A stretch of 64,000 nt of DNA, from positions 3,991,001 through 4,055,000 of the forward strand of contig NZ_NQYC01000001.1 of NCBI RefSeq assembly GCF_003600835.1. Reading direction: 5' to 3'. The DNA is from Bacillus sp. PK3_68. Lineage in GTDB: Bacteria; Bacillota; Bacilli; Bacillales; Domibacillaceae. The position numbers were made by a program, and so were the translations under genes. Below, in pieces: positions 28,109-36,935 of this stretch (position 1 is the stretch's first letter; every line of letters starts with the position of its first letter). A model generated the notes under the pieces. It had not been told where the DNA came from, did not search any database, and saw only the letters and a list, made by a program, of their open reading frames with translations.

Positions 28109-29194
28109 ATGAAAGATAGGCTAACTAAATGGCGTCTTTTATCAGTCTTTGCCGTGTTGGCACTCGTGTTGTCAGGCTGTGGTGAACCATTCCTTTCCAC
28201 GCTCAAACCTGCCGGAGAAGTGGCTAAACAGCAATATGATCTGATGATTTTAAGCACAATCATCATGATAGGGGTTATTGTTGTAGTTACTGTCATTTTC
28301 GTTCTTGCCATTACTCGCTTCCGCCGGAAAAAAGGTGACGAAAACAAAATTCCTAAGCAAGTGGAAGGAAGTCATTTGCTTGAAATCATTTGGACAGTTA
28401 TTCCTATTATCCTTTTGCTGATCCTTGCTGTGCCGACTGTTGCAGCTACATTTGAACAGGCTAATGTAAAGGAAATGGATAAGAAGCCAAATAAAGACGG
28501 AGTGCGTGATGCACTTGTTGTTAACGTACGTGCAAATCTTTACTGGTGGGAGTTTGAATATCCTGACTATAAAGTGATCACGTCTCAGGAACTGGTCGTT
28601 CCAACAGATCAAAAGGTATATTTTAATTTGATTTCATCTGATGTAAAGCATTCATTCTGGATTCCTGCTGCGGGAGGAAAAATGGATACGAACACAGATA
28701 ACGTGAACAAATTTTGGCTGGAATTTGATGGCGATAAAGCGCAAGAAGCCAATAACTTGTTCTATGGAAAATGTGCGGAGCTTTGCGGACCGTCCCATGC
28801 TTTGATGGACTTCAAAGTGGAAACAAAATCACAAGATGATTTCAAAAATTGGTTGAGCGCTATGCAATCTGCTAAGGCAGCTACGCCAACTGATACAGCT
28901 GCAGCGCAAGGTCAAAAACTCTTTGAACAAAATTGCTTAAGCTGTCACGCAACAAGCCCTGACGACGCACGTCCAGAGCAAGCTAGACTTGCACCGAACT
29001 TAGCTACATTCGGTGAGCGTTCACGTGTTGCCGGAATATTGGATCATAACGAAGAAGAGTTGAAAAACTGGATTCGTAATCCTGAAAAGTATAAGCCGGG
29101 CAATAAGATGTCAGGTACTTATAAACAATTGAATGAGCAAGAACTTGATCAATTAGCAGCATACTTGATGAGCTTAAAAGTAGAAGAACAATAA
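28109..29194 (+). CDS. ctaC: Cytochrome caa3 oxidase subunit II with fused cytochrome c
   Basis: This 361-residue lipoprotein (lipobox LSGC) has two transmembrane helices (about 45-70 and 90-112), the CuA-binding cupredoxin domain (His in DVKHSFW, then CAELCGPSHALM) and a C-terminal class I cytochrome c domain (heme site CLSCH, axial Met in GNKMSGTY). The fused heme domain is what defines the caa3 type and accepts electrons from cytochrome c. ATG 28109 follows GAGGGG at rather long spacing. ctaD follows 28 bp downstream. Confidence 0.96.
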   Translation: MKDRLTKWRLLSVFAVLALVLSGCGEPFLSTLKPAGEVAKQQYDLMILSTIIMIGVIVVVTVIFVLAITRFRRKKGDENKIPKQVEGSHLLEIIWTVIPIILLLILAVPTVAATFEQANVKEMDKKPNKDGVRDALVVNVRANLYWWEFEYPDYKVITSQELVVPTDQKVYFNLISSDVKHSFWIPAAGGKMDTNTDNVNKFWLEFDGDKAQEANNLFYGKCAELCGPSHALMDFKVETKSQDDFKNWLSAMQSAKAATPTDTAAAQGQKLFEQNCLSCHATSPDDARPEQARLAPNLATFGERSRVAGILDHNEEELKNWIRNPEKYKPGNKMSGTYKQLNEQELDQLAAYLMSLKVEEQ

Positions 29195-29222
29195 GGATTA
29201 GAAAAAGAAGGAGGTAAAACCG

Positions 29223-31097
29223 TTGAGTACCATTGCACAAAAACGAGGTTTCGCAAGTACGGTATGGGACTATTTAACAACAGTCGATCATAAGAAAATT
29301 GCGATTCTTTATTTAATCGCGGGTGGAATCTTTTTCCTAATGGGCGGTATAGAGGCAATGATGATACGGGCTCAGCTGGCTGTACCAAATAATGACTTTG
29401 TCAGCGCAGGCTTGTACAATGAATTGCTTACTATGCACGGCACAACAATGATTTTCTTAGCAGCGATGCCTTTGCTGCTCGGCTTTATGAATGCTGTTAT
29501 GCCGCTGCAAATTGGAGCGCGTGACGTAGCATTCCCGTTTATTAATGCACTTGGTTTTTGGCTATTTTTCTTCGGAGGATTATTCTTAAACTTATCATGG
29601 TTTCTAGGCGGAGCTCCTGATGCAGGCTGGACTTCATACGCCTCTTTATCACTTGCTTCAGAAGGCCATGGAATTGATTTTTATGCTTTGGGGTTACAGA
29701 TCTCAGGGTTTGGTACGTTAATGGGGGGGATTAACTTCCTCGTTACGATCATTAACATGCGCGCTCCTGGCATGACTTATATGAGAATGCCATTGTTTAC
29801 ATGGACAACATTTGTTGCTTCTGCATTAATTTTATTCGCGTTTCCTCCACTGACTGCTTCAATCTTTATGTTAACGTTCGACCGTATGTTCGGCGCTAAC
29901 TTCTTTAACGTAGCAGCAGGGGGTAATACAATTATCTGGGAGCATTTCTTCTGGATCTTCGGACATCCGGAAGTATACATTTTGATTTTACCGGCTTTCG
30001 GTATTTTCTCGGAAATTTTTTCAACGTTCTCAAGAAAACGCCTGTTTGGATATTCATCCATGGTATTCGCAACCGTATTAATCGGATTCCTAGGATTCAT
30101 GGTATGGGCCCACCATATGTTTACAGTGGGACTTGGCCCGGTAGCAAACGCTATTTTCGCAGTTGCGACAATGGCTATTGCGGTACCTACAGGTATTAAG
30201 ATCTTTAACTGGCTTCTCACCATTTGGGGAGGAAGCATTAAATTTACTGTACCGATGCTTTACGCTGTTGCCTTCATTCCGTCTTTCGTAGCTGGTGGGG
30301 TAACAGGAATTATGCAGGCCGTAGCGCCAGCAGATTATCAGTATCATGATACTTACTTTATCGTTGCGCATTTCCACTACGTTATCGTTGGTGGGGTAGT
30401 ATTTGCTCTGTTAGCTGGAGTACATTTCTATTGGCCAAAAATGTTTGGAACCATGCTAAGTGAAAAAATCGGGAAATTTACGTTTGTCTTTTTCTTTATT
30501 GGTTTCCACTTAACATTCTTTATCCAGCACTTCCTTGGTCTAATGGGGATGCCTCGTCGCGTGTGGACGTTCCTTCCGGGTCAAGGACTTGATACTGGAA
30601 ACCTAGTCAGTTCCATTGGAGCGGCTTTCATGGCAATCTCTGTTATTTCATTGTTAGTGAATGTAGTAATCACTTCTGTCAAAAATGAAAGAGTGGGCAA
30701 TGATCCATGGGGAGATGGCCGTACGTTAGAATGGGCAATCCCTTCACCGCCTCCATTCTATAACTTTAAGCAATTGCCACTCGTACGTGGTCTGGATGCT
30801 TATTGGCTAGAGAAGATGGAAGGCAAACAAACGTTAACACCGGCTGAGCCAATTGGTGATATCCATATGCCAAACGGTTCATTTACACCGTTTGTGATCT
30901 CTCTTGGCTTATTCATTGCTGCTTTTGGAGCTATGTACCATGTAGATGATAAAGCATGGGCAATTCCAGTATTAATTGGTGGATTAGTGATCACTTTTGG
31001 TGCGATGATCTATCGTTCAATTAAAGACGATCATGGCTTCCATATTCATAAAGAAGATTTAATTGAGGAAAATGATGATAAGGGGGTTAAGGCGTAA
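29223..31097 (+). CDS. ctaD: Cytochrome caa3 oxidase subunit I
   Basis: This 624-residue catalytic subunit carries low-spin heme a and the heme a3-CuB centre and pumps protons. Twelve core helices plus a C-terminal extension fit the Bacillus type. Ligand motifs seen: MHGTTMIF (heme a), the CuB His and cross-linked Tyr in FGHPEVYILILPAFG, WAHHMF, and the paired His in VAHFHYVIVGG. TTG 29223 is the start, following GGAGGTAAAACCG. Its stop overlaps the ctaE start by one base. Confidence 0.97.
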   Translation: MSTIAQKRGFASTVWDYLTTVDHKKIAILYLIAGGIFFLMGGIEAMMIRAQLAVPNNDFVSAGLYNELLTMHGTTMIFLAAMPLLLGFMNAVMPLQIGARDVAFPFINALGFWLFFFGGLFLNLSWFLGGAPDAGWTSYASLSLASEGHGIDFYALGLQISGFGTLMGGINFLVTIINMRAPGMTYMRMPLFTWTTFVASALILFAFPPLTASIFMLTFDRMFGANFFNVAAGGNTIIWEHFFWIFGHPEVYILILPAFGIFSEIFSTFSRKRLFGYSSMVFATVLIGFLGFMVWAHHMFTVGLGPVANAIFAVATMAIAVPTGIKIFNWLLTIWGGSIKFTVPMLYAVAFIPSFVAGGVTGIMQAVAPADYQYHDTYFIVAHFHYVIVGGVVFALLAGVHFYWPKMFGTMLSEKIGKFTFVFFFIGFHLTFFIQHFLGLMGMPRRVWTFLPGQGLDTGNLVSSIGAAFMAISVISLLVNVVITSVKNERVGNDPWGDGRTLEWAIPSPPPFYNFKQLPLVRGLDAYWLEKMEGKQTLTPAEPIGDIHMPNGSFTPFVISLGLFIAAFGAMYHVDDKAWAIPVLIGGLVITFGAMIYRSIKDDHGFHIHKEDLIEENDDKGVKA

Positions 31098-31726
31098 TGC
31101 AAGCTGAAGAAAAATACACACCCCAAACATGGCCTGAATCACCTGAAAAAGCAACCCTTGAAGGCAAAAACAAATTTTTAGGTTTCTGGTTATTCCTAGG
31201 CGGAGAGACGGTATTGTTTGCCTCTCTCTTCGCTACCTACATTGCATTGAAAGATAAGGTACCGAGCCCAGATCATATGCTGGCAAAAGATTTATTTGAA
31301 CTGCCGTTGGTATTCGTCATGACAATGCTCTTGTTAACAAGCTCATTAACAAGCGTATATGCCATGTACCATATGAAAAACTACAGCTTTAAGAAAATGC
31401 AGCTTTGGCTGTTAATTACGGTTATTCTTGGCCTTGGTTTCCTAGGCTGTGAACTTTACGAGTTCCATCATTACTATACTGAATACAACCATACGTTTAC
31501 TAGCAGTGCATTTGGCTCCGCTTTTTATACGTTAACTGGTTTCCATGGTGCCCACGTTATCTTTGGATTAGTGTGGATCACTTTGTTAATGGTTCGGAAT
31601 GCAGGCCGTGGATTGAATCTTTACAATGCGCCTAAATTTTACTTGGCAAGCCTTTATTGGCACTTTATCGACGTTGTATGGGTATTTATCTTTACGGTAG
31701 TATACTTAATGGGAATGGTGGGATAA
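31097..31726 (+). CDS. ctaE: Cytochrome caa3 oxidase subunit III
   Basis: This 209-residue, five-helix membrane subunit stabilises the oxidase core. It is identified by GFWLFLGGETVLFASLFATY, ELYEFHHYY, FTLTG-like FYTLTGFHGAHV and the terminal YWHFIDVVWVFIF. The ATG overlaps the ctaD stop (TAATG), implying coupled translation, and ctaF follows after three bases. Confidence 0.96.
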   Translation: MQAEEKYTPQTWPESPEKATLEGKNKFLGFWLFLGGETVLFASLFATYIALKDKVPSPDHMLAKDLFELPLVFVMTMLLLTSSLTSVYAMYHMKNYSFKKMQLWLLITVILGLGFLGCELYEFHHYYTEYNHTFTSSAFGSAFYTLTGFHGAHVIFGLVWITLLMVRNAGRGLNLYNAPKFYLASLYWHFIDVVWVFIFTVVYLMGMVG

Positions 31727-31729
31727 TTG

Positions 31730-32062
31730 ATGGTAAATAATCAATCGAATTCAAACAACCCAAGACTCAGTTATGATTACCGCCGCAAAAAGAATGCAGA
31801 AGGTATGAGAATTCAGGTAGCAACATTTACCTTAATGATCTTTTTCACTGTTGTTTCTTTTGTAGCAGTAGGAGCAGATTTCTCTAAATGGTTTGTCATT
31901 CCATTTATTCTACTCTTGGCAGTAGTACAAGTGGGCTTCCAGCTTTATTATTTCATGCATATGAGTGAGAAGGGCCATGAAGCACCATCCCTGTTTATGT
32001 GGTCAGGTGTTACAGTTGCCTTCTTGACCATATTAGCTTTTATGACAATCATTTGGTGGTAA
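31730..32062 (+). CDS. ctaF: Cytochrome caa3 oxidase subunit IV
   Basis: This is the 110-residue small subunit with three transmembrane helices and the family signature QVGFQLYYFMHMSEKG. ATG 31730 is used; the TTG immediately before it would add one residue. GGTGGGA inside the end of ctaE serves as the ribosome site. It is the last structural gene before a strong terminator. Confidence 0.93.
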   Translation: MVNNQSNSNNPRLSYDYRRKKNAEGMRIQVATFTLMIFFTVVSFVAVGADFSKWFVIPFILLLAVVQVGFQLYYFMHMSEKGHEAPSLFMWSGVTVAFLTILAFMTIIWW

Positions 32063-32101
32063 TTGTTCGCAAGCGTTAAGATTTGCAAATTCTTATCGTT
32101 A

Positions 32102-32140
32102 CACAAAAGCCGGCTCTTTTTAGAGCCGGCTTTTTTTGTG
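32102..32140 (+). terminator. Terminator of the caa3 structural genes
   Basis: A GCCGGCTC/GAGCCGGC core stem, extended by CACAAAA and TTTTGTG flanks, contains a T7 run. The open frame across 32063-32248 passes through it and is not a gene. Confidence 0.92.
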
Positions 32141-32254
32141 ATCGATCAGCTTTATCGCGTTGTCATGAACTTGTCAATTCGGAACATTGCTAGGGAAAAT
32201 AGGGAACGTTATAATGTAAGCAGGGCATTGAATATGATATCGAGGTGAAAGGGA

Positions 32255-33166
32255 ATGCCGATTAGTATCTTTGGATCTCAAGCGCTATGGAGTCCTTATT
32301 TTCTCGTGCTGTTAATATTGCTAACCGTCCTTTACTTCTTAGGAACAATGAAATGGAGAAGTAAGTTCGAAGGCAAGGAGCCGTTGATGAAACATCAGGC
32401 CGCTTTATTTGTGACAGCCATGGTAGTGTTGTATGCAGTGAAGGGTTCGCCAATTGATCTGTTAGGTCATATTATGTTTACGTATCATATGATTCAGATG
32501 GCCGTTCTTTATTTGGTGGTTGTTCCTCTATTTTTAAGAGGTGTTCCTTGGTGGGTATGGAAAAAAATAATTGATCATCGTATGGTCAAGCCCGTCTTTA
32601 ACTTTTTCACAAAGCCGCTGATCGCTTTAATTTTGTTTAACGGTCTATTTTCAATTTATCATTTGCCAATCGTTTTTGATTATATTAAGATGAGCATGCT
32701 TCTCCATAGTTTGTACACGATTGGATTGTTTGTTTTTGCTCTCTTTATGTGGTGGCCATTAGTAAATGACATGCCAGAAGGTAGAAAATTGAGCGGTCTT
32801 AAGAAAGTGGGCTATATTTTCGCTGATGGGATTCTATTGACACCTGCATGCGGGCTGATTATATTTGCTTCTGCTCCAGTATACGCTACTTACAGCGATG
32901 CAGGTGCTTGGCTTCAAGCAATGGAGCTTTGTGTCCCAACTTCTACTCTGCAAGGATTGAGCCTAAGTGGCCCTGAGCTTTTCTCGAGTATGCCTGTGAT
33001 GGAAGACCAACAGCTTGGTGGAGTCATCATGAAAATCATTCAAGAGATTGTGTACGGCTGTATGCTTGCCTTCGTATTTTTTGAGTGGGTTCGCAAGGAG
33101 AAAGAAGAAACTGAGGAAATGAGTGCTTCTGCTTTGATGAATCATCAGGCAGATTACACAAAATAA
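32255..33166 (+). CDS. ctaG: Cytochrome c oxidase assembly factor CtaG (caa3 type)
   Basis: This 303-residue, seven-helix membrane protein is required for formation of active caa3 oxidase in B. subtilis; it is unrelated to the Cox11-type CtaG. It is recognised by length, position after ctaF, and the segments HIMFTYHMIQM and WPLVNDMPEGR plus FADGILLTPACGLIIFA. ATG 32255 follows GAGGTGAAAGGG. The C-terminal tail is charged and cytosolic. Confidence 0.92.
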   Translation: MPISIFGSQALWSPYFLVLLILLTVLYFLGTMKWRSKFEGKEPLMKHQAALFVTAMVVLYAVKGSPIDLLGHIMFTYHMIQMAVLYLVVVPLFLRGVPWWVWKKIIDHRMVKPVFNFFTKPLIALILFNGLFSIYHLPIVFDYIKMSMLLHSLYTIGLFVFALFMWWPLVNDMPEGRKLSGLKKVGYIFADGILLTPACGLIIFASAPVYATYSDAGAWLQAMELCVPTSTLQGLSLSGPELFSSMPVMEDQQLGGVIMKIIQEIVYGCMLAFVFFEWVRKEKEETEEMSASALMNHQADYTK

Positions 33167-33247
33167 TGGTGGAAAGGAAAGGGAAACCTTCCTTTCCTTT
33201 TCCTGCATAGTTATCTGAAAGATTACAAATGGGAGAGAGGAATAAAG

Positions 33248-33709
33248 ATGTCACTACCTATTTTGCCCACAATTAGCACAACCTTTATCGTGTTAAGCGC
33301 AATTACCGTTGCCATTGGATGGGCGCAAATAAAACAAAGAAAAATCGAGCAGCATAAAAAAACAATGCTTTTGGCCGCTGTTTTCGCTATTGTTTTTTTT
33401 GTTATTTATGCTAGCCGAACGGTTTTTATCGGCAACACAGCTTTTGGCGGTCCGGAAGATATTAAGATTTACTACACCATCTTTTTAATTTTTCATATCA
33501 CATTAGCCACTGTGGGAGCTGTCTTAGGAATTATCACTATTATTTTAGGGCTGAAAAATAATCTAGAAAAACATAGAAAACTTGGACCAATTACGAGCAT
33601 TATTTGGTTTTTTACAGCTATAACTGGCGTAGCCGTTTATTTGCTGCTGTATGTATTTTATAAAGGTGGAGAAACAACTTCAGTTATTAAAGCTATTCTT
33701 GGGTTTTAA
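33248..33709 (+). CDS. DUF420 membrane protein, CtaM-like oxidase maturation factor
   Basis: This 153-residue protein has four transmembrane helices. The His residues in EQHKKTM, FLIFHITLA and KHRKLG match the DUF420 layout. The S. aureus member CtaM is needed for activity of heme-copper oxidases, and B. subtilis YozB is related. The position directly after ctaG supports a role in oxidase maturation, perhaps of the CuB-heme centre. ATG 33248 follows GGGAGAGG, and a terminator follows the gene. Confidence 0.85.
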   Translation: MSLPILPTISTTFIVLSAITVAIGWAQIKQRKIEQHKKTMLLAAVFAIVFFVIYASRTVFIGNTAFGGPEDIKIYYTIFLIFHITLATVGAVLGIITIILGLKNNLEKHRKLGPITSIIWFFTAITGVAVYLLLYVFYKGGETTSVIKAILGF

Positions 33710-33716
33710 AGGAAAG

Positions 33717-33748
33717 AAAAAGCGCATGAAATGATTCATGCGCTTTTT
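33717..33748. terminator. Terminator between the DUF420 gene and the YugN-like gene
   Basis: A 14-bp perfect stem (AAAAAGCGCATGAA and complement) with four-base loop ends in T5, between convergent genes. Confidence 0.88.
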
Positions 33749-33754
33749 AGATTA

Positions 33755-34114
33755 TTAAAAAGTGAACTGTTCCACTTCGTTTTTAAGATCACTTAGAATT
33801 TTTTCACATGTTTCCACTAGAGATGCTGGGAAGTTTTCATCTTCTCCGTATTCTACACCGTGTGGATAATAATATTTACCAAGTACAGGAGACATTAATT
33901 GGATAGTTGCATCCGAGGAACCAACATCACCTTCAACAGCATATCCAAAAACACGTAGATAGTATGTACCTTCTTTAAGATCAAACCTGCGGTCGAACGT
34001 AACCCGTTCGTAATCCCATTGTCCTGCAAGAACTAGTTTGTGTGACCGACAGATATAGTTCAATCGATCAAAATCAATCCGTAAATTCTCTAAACCCGTA
34101 TTTTCAAATTTCAT
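33755..34114 (-). CDS. YugN-like family protein
   Basis: This 119-residue soluble protein has the YugN family core GQWDYERVTFDRRFD, YYLRVFGYAVEGDVGSSDA and YYYPHGVEYGEDE. ATG 34114 follows AGGAGGGA. Function unknown. In B. subtilis the named member yugN is elsewhere, so this may be a paralogue or a different arrangement. It interrupts the cta-ylb order on the opposite strand. Confidence 0.85.
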   Translation of the reverse strand: MKFENTGLENLRIDFDRLNYICRSHKLVLAGQWDYERVTFDRRFDLKEGTYYLRVFGYAVEGDVGSSDATIQLMSPVLGKYYYPHGVEYGEDENFPASLVETCEKILSDLKNEVEQFTF

Positions 34115-34328
34115 GAAAAATCCCTCCTGAATATCTTAGCGTACCTCTAATCTATTTCCGCGCTTTTAATCTACCGCTCCAATAATAATAATAGTCGAAA
34201 AAAGTGTTTCTTGCAATGAAATGAGGAGAAACAGACAAATCTTTTCCACCAAATAATGGAGCAATTTCATAGAAAATAGCAGAATATTTTTTAAATTATT
34301 TGCAGTGAGTGATACAAGATGAGCATAG

Positions 34329-34337
34329 TGTTATAAT
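34329..34337 (+). promoter_or_regulatory. Candidate extended -10 promoter of ylbC
   Basis: TGT followed by TATAAT (34332-34337) forms an extended -10 without a good -35. Transcription would start near 34344, only about five bases before ATG 34349, which bears on the choice of start codon. Confidence 0.4.
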
Positions 34338-34348
34338 GTGAGTAATAT

Positions 34349-35452
34349 ATGGCAATAATGCCTGCACAGGAACAAAAAGGGGGGAGTCTTCTGCGATCAG
34401 TCATCAGAATTCTGGTGGTAATGTCTATCATTTTAATAGGCGGAATTTATTTTAACCAGGCGAGAGAAGAAAATGAAGTCCTGCACAATTCCGCTACAAC
34501 CAATCCTGCAAAACATGACATGAATATGCAAAAGGAATTGGAAGATAGAAATAAGCCAGTCCGAGCGGTGGAAAAGCCAGCATCCGGCGCTGGATTTTAT
34601 ATTGGGAAAGAGTCGGCGTTATTAAGAAAAGCCATGGGAGAACCTATTCGCAAAGATCCTTCCGCCTACGGGTATGAATGGTGGATTTATAATAGCAATC
34701 ATCAATATGTACAATTTGGTGTGGAGAATAATCAAGTAGTCACAGCCTATGCCGCTGGCGACACGGACGTTTCTCCATTTAAAATGGATCAGCCTGCCAA
34801 AGATCTTTTTCAAATGTATGACCTTCGCATGGATATAGTGGTTGAGAATAATTCTGGTACCTATCGTTTTGAGTTGTCAGAAGAAGATTATAATATGAGA
34901 CCAATGGTTAAGGTTGGAGATATATATGCCCAGTTGTATATGGATAAATTCTCTGGTACGTTGTCTAGCGTGCGTTACTTAACGAGGGATTACTTAATTA
35001 AACAAAGGCCCTATGAGATGGTGTATAGAGGAGAATTGCCAGCCGATCCGGAGCTCTCTGACTCTGCATGGCAGCAGATTGAAAACGGGAGTGAAAAGCA
35101 AATATTTGATCTTACCAATATTATTAGAGAGAAGCATAACTTAAATGGATTGTCATGGGATGAAGAAACAGCTAAAGTAGCAAAACAGCATAGTAAAGAA
35201 ATGTATGATAAACAATATTTTGCTCATGAATCTCCTTCCTCAGGAGATCTGGGGGATCGGCTGAAAGAAGCTAAGATTGACTATGAGCTCGCTGGCGAAA
35301 ATATAGCAGCGAATTATACAGATGGACCGTCTGCTGTAGAAGGGTGGCTAAATTCCAAAGGGCATCGAGAAGCTTTACTACAAAAAGAATTTACTTCTCT
35401 AGGCGTAGGTGTTTACCAGAAATATTATACTCAAAATTTTATTGCCAAATAA
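34349..35452 (+). CDS. ylbC: YlbC, CAP-domain (SCP/PR1-like) exported protein
   Basis: The protein is anchored by one N-terminal transmembrane segment (ILVVMSIILIGGIYF), followed by a CAP-associated N-terminal domain (about 85-225; YIGKESALLRKAMGEP) and a CAP domain (about 245-365) with HSKEMYDKQYFAHESP, AGENIA and NSKGHREALL. CAP domains are secreted and of mixed function. The start is uncertain: ATG 34349 and ATG 34358 have no ribosome site, whereas GGGGGGAG (34379-34386) precedes an in-frame CTG at 34391 that would start just before the membrane anchor. Coordinates here use the first ATG. Confidence 0.85.
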   Translation: MAIMPAQEQKGGSLLRSVIRILVVMSIILIGGIYFNQAREENEVLHNSATTNPAKHDMNMQKELEDRNKPVRAVEKPASGAGFYIGKESALLRKAMGEPIRKDPSAYGYEWWIYNSNHQYVQFGVENNQVVTAYAAGDTDVSPFKMDQPAKDLFQMYDLRMDIVVENNSGTYRFELSEEDYNMRPMVKVGDIYAQLYMDKFSGTLSSVRYLTRDYLIKQRPYEMVYRGELPADPELSDSAWQQIENGSEKQIFDLTNIIREKHNLNGLSWDEETAKVAKQHSKEMYDKQYFAHESPSSGDLGDRLKEAKIDYELAGENIAANYTDGPSAVEGWLNSKGHREALLQKEFTSLGVGVYQKYYTQNFIAK

Positions 35453-35494
35453 TTAAAAAAGCAGCCGTTCTAGCAAACAGCTGCTTTTTAATTA
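35451..35494. terminator. Bidirectional terminator between ylbC and the thioesterase gene
   Basis: AATTAAAAA(A)GCAGC pairs with GCTGCTTTTTAATT around a 14-base loop; it overlaps the ylbC stop and abuts the opposing gene. Confidence 0.75.
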
Positions 35495-35974
35495 TTTTTT
35501 CTTTAAGAGGAAAAAGGTACCCGTTGCATGGGCTACTTTTTTTCCATCTGCTCTCAAAGCTTCTCCCTCTACAACGATTGTTTTTGAGCCTTTGTGCAGC
35601 ACGCGAGCTTTTACAGTAAGTTCATCGCCTGTTCCGGGAGCGATGTAATGAATATTTAAGTTAGACGTAACGGTTGCATAGCCTTCAGGAGTGGCGGTGT
35701 AGGCAGCTGAACCCATAGCTGAATCTAATACCGTAGCCGTCACACCTCCATGAACAATATTGAGAGAATTATTCGACAAGTCAGTAATCGGCATCCGGAC
35801 GACACATTCATTCTCCTCGATTTCTCTCTCTAATTGAAACAGTCTTCCTATGTAAGTACCGTTTCCTTCTCTTTTCTCCAAATAGCCTTTCAGCAATTGC
35901 TCCAATACCTCTAGATCTTTTTCGGTTGCTTGTTCCAGACTTTGTTCAATCAACGAGTAGATTTTTTCTTTCAT
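35492..35974 (-). CDS. Hotdog-fold thioesterase, PaaI type
   Basis: This 160-residue acyl-CoA thioesterase-like protein has a helical N-terminal segment of about 40 residues preceding the hotdog domain, with the signature NIVHGGVTATVLDSAMGSAA in which the Asp of LDSAMG is the usual catalytic residue. PaaI-type enzymes hydrolyse aryl- or medium-chain acyl-CoA; the substrate is not evident. ATG 35974 follows AAGGGAGA. It does not belong to the B. subtilis ylb order as I know it. Confidence 0.85.
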   Translation of the reverse strand: MKEKIYSLIEQSLEQATEKDLEVLEQLLKGYLEKREGNGTYIGRLFQLEREIEENECVVRMPITDLSNNSLNIVHGGVTATVLDSAMGSAAYTATPEGYATVTSNLNIHYIAPGTGDELTVKARVLHKGSKTIVVEGEALRADGKKVAHATGTFFLLKKK

Positions 35975-36187
35975 TTAAATTTCTCCCTTTCTCCCCGGTT
36001 TATCTATCGGAAAGGCTAAAGAACGACCCTTCAGCCGGTATGTCTTCTGCCTGCCATCCAAGGCATCCAACTCTGTTTTTATTATCATATCACTTTTTGC
36101 AAATATAAACATTTCTTCACTTTTTGGCGGTTGTTCCATAATGTATTAGTAGCAAATCAGTTGGGCGGGGATACGGAGGGGAAATAG

Positions 36188-36517
36188 TTGTTACATCCAC
36201 GAGTAAAGGAGTTCAAAGAGTTTATGGAGGAGAGGCCAGATTTAAGGCGGATGGTGCGGAAGCGGAGCCTTACATTACAGGAGCTTTTTGAGGAGTGGCA
36301 TTTATCAGGAACTGTCACCTTCAAGGAAGAAGAGGACAGTCGCAATAAATCGGAAACAAATTTTCAGTCAGCGGACTGGACAGTTAAATTAGCAAAAGTG
36401 CTGTCATTATTTGAAGGGATGAAATGGAGCAATATTTTATCCGACGTACAAGGAATGTTAGAGATGGCACAAATTTATTTAGCTGATTTAGCAGAACAGC
36501 AGAAAGAGAAAAAATAA
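36188..36517 (+). CDS. ylbD: YlbD, spore coat-associated protein
   Basis: This is a 109-residue soluble helical protein starting LHPRVKEFKEFMEERPDL, characteristic of YlbD. TTG 36188 follows GGAGGGGAAATAG at eight bases. YlbD is described as a putative coat protein in Bacillus. ylbE follows after 35 bp. The Lys/Glu-rich C-terminus ends QQKEKK. Confidence 0.8.
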   Translation: MLHPRVKEFKEFMEERPDLRRMVRKRSLTLQELFEEWHLSGTVTFKEEEDSRNKSETNFQSADWTVKLAKVLSLFEGMKWSNILSDVQGMLEMAQIYLADLAEQQKEKK

Positions 36518-36552
36518 ATGAGCTGAGCTCATACGTTCACAGGAGGGATAGG

Positions 36553-36891
36553 ATGAGACAGGAGATTATGGAAAAAATAAGAACAAATAAAGAATGGCGC
36601 AATTATTTACGAAAAGAACCGTCCTGGTACCGGTTGTTAAGTCGCAACCCTTATCAAATAGAGGAATTTGAAAGGGCTAGTCTACAATTTTACAAAAAGA
36701 CCTTCCCTGATCGGTTAGGCCGTTTAAACGATGGAATACAGATGGCTTCGGCTTTAATGTATATGATGCAATCGCAATTCTTTCAACCTGCACCTCAAGC
36801 AGCCCCCCAACCTGAAGAAGCGTCCGAGACAGCGGCGCAGCCAGAAGAAGCGGCGGAACAGACGGGAGAAATGAGCGGAAACGAGCAATAA
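36553..36891 (+). CDS. ylbE: YlbE-like protein with Ala/Glu/Pro-rich tail
   Basis: The product has 112 residues; the first 75 match YlbE (EWRNYLRKEPSWYRLLSRNP, FYKKTFP). The remaining 35 residues are low-complexity, rich in Ala, Glu, Pro and Gln, longer than the roughly 80-residue B. subtilis protein. ATG 36553 follows CAGGAGGGATAGG. It is likely co-transcribed with ylbD. Function unknown. Confidence 0.8.
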   Translation: MRQEIMEKIRTNKEWRNYLRKEPSWYRLLSRNPYQIEEFERASLQFYKKTFPDRLGRLNDGIQMASALMYMMQSQFFQPAPQAAPQPEEASETAAQPEEAAEQTGEMSGNEQ

Positions 36892-36935
36892 AAATCGCCG
36901 AATATGCACACACTACCTGAAAAGGAGTGTGGGCA

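Noticed and set aside
29777-30238. 153-codon minus-strand frame inside ctaD
   Set aside because: Antisense shadow of a highly conserved gene; no ribosome site and no recognisable product.
32063-32248. 61-codon open frame after ctaF
   Set aside because: It passes straight through the strong caa3 terminator and has no ribosome site.
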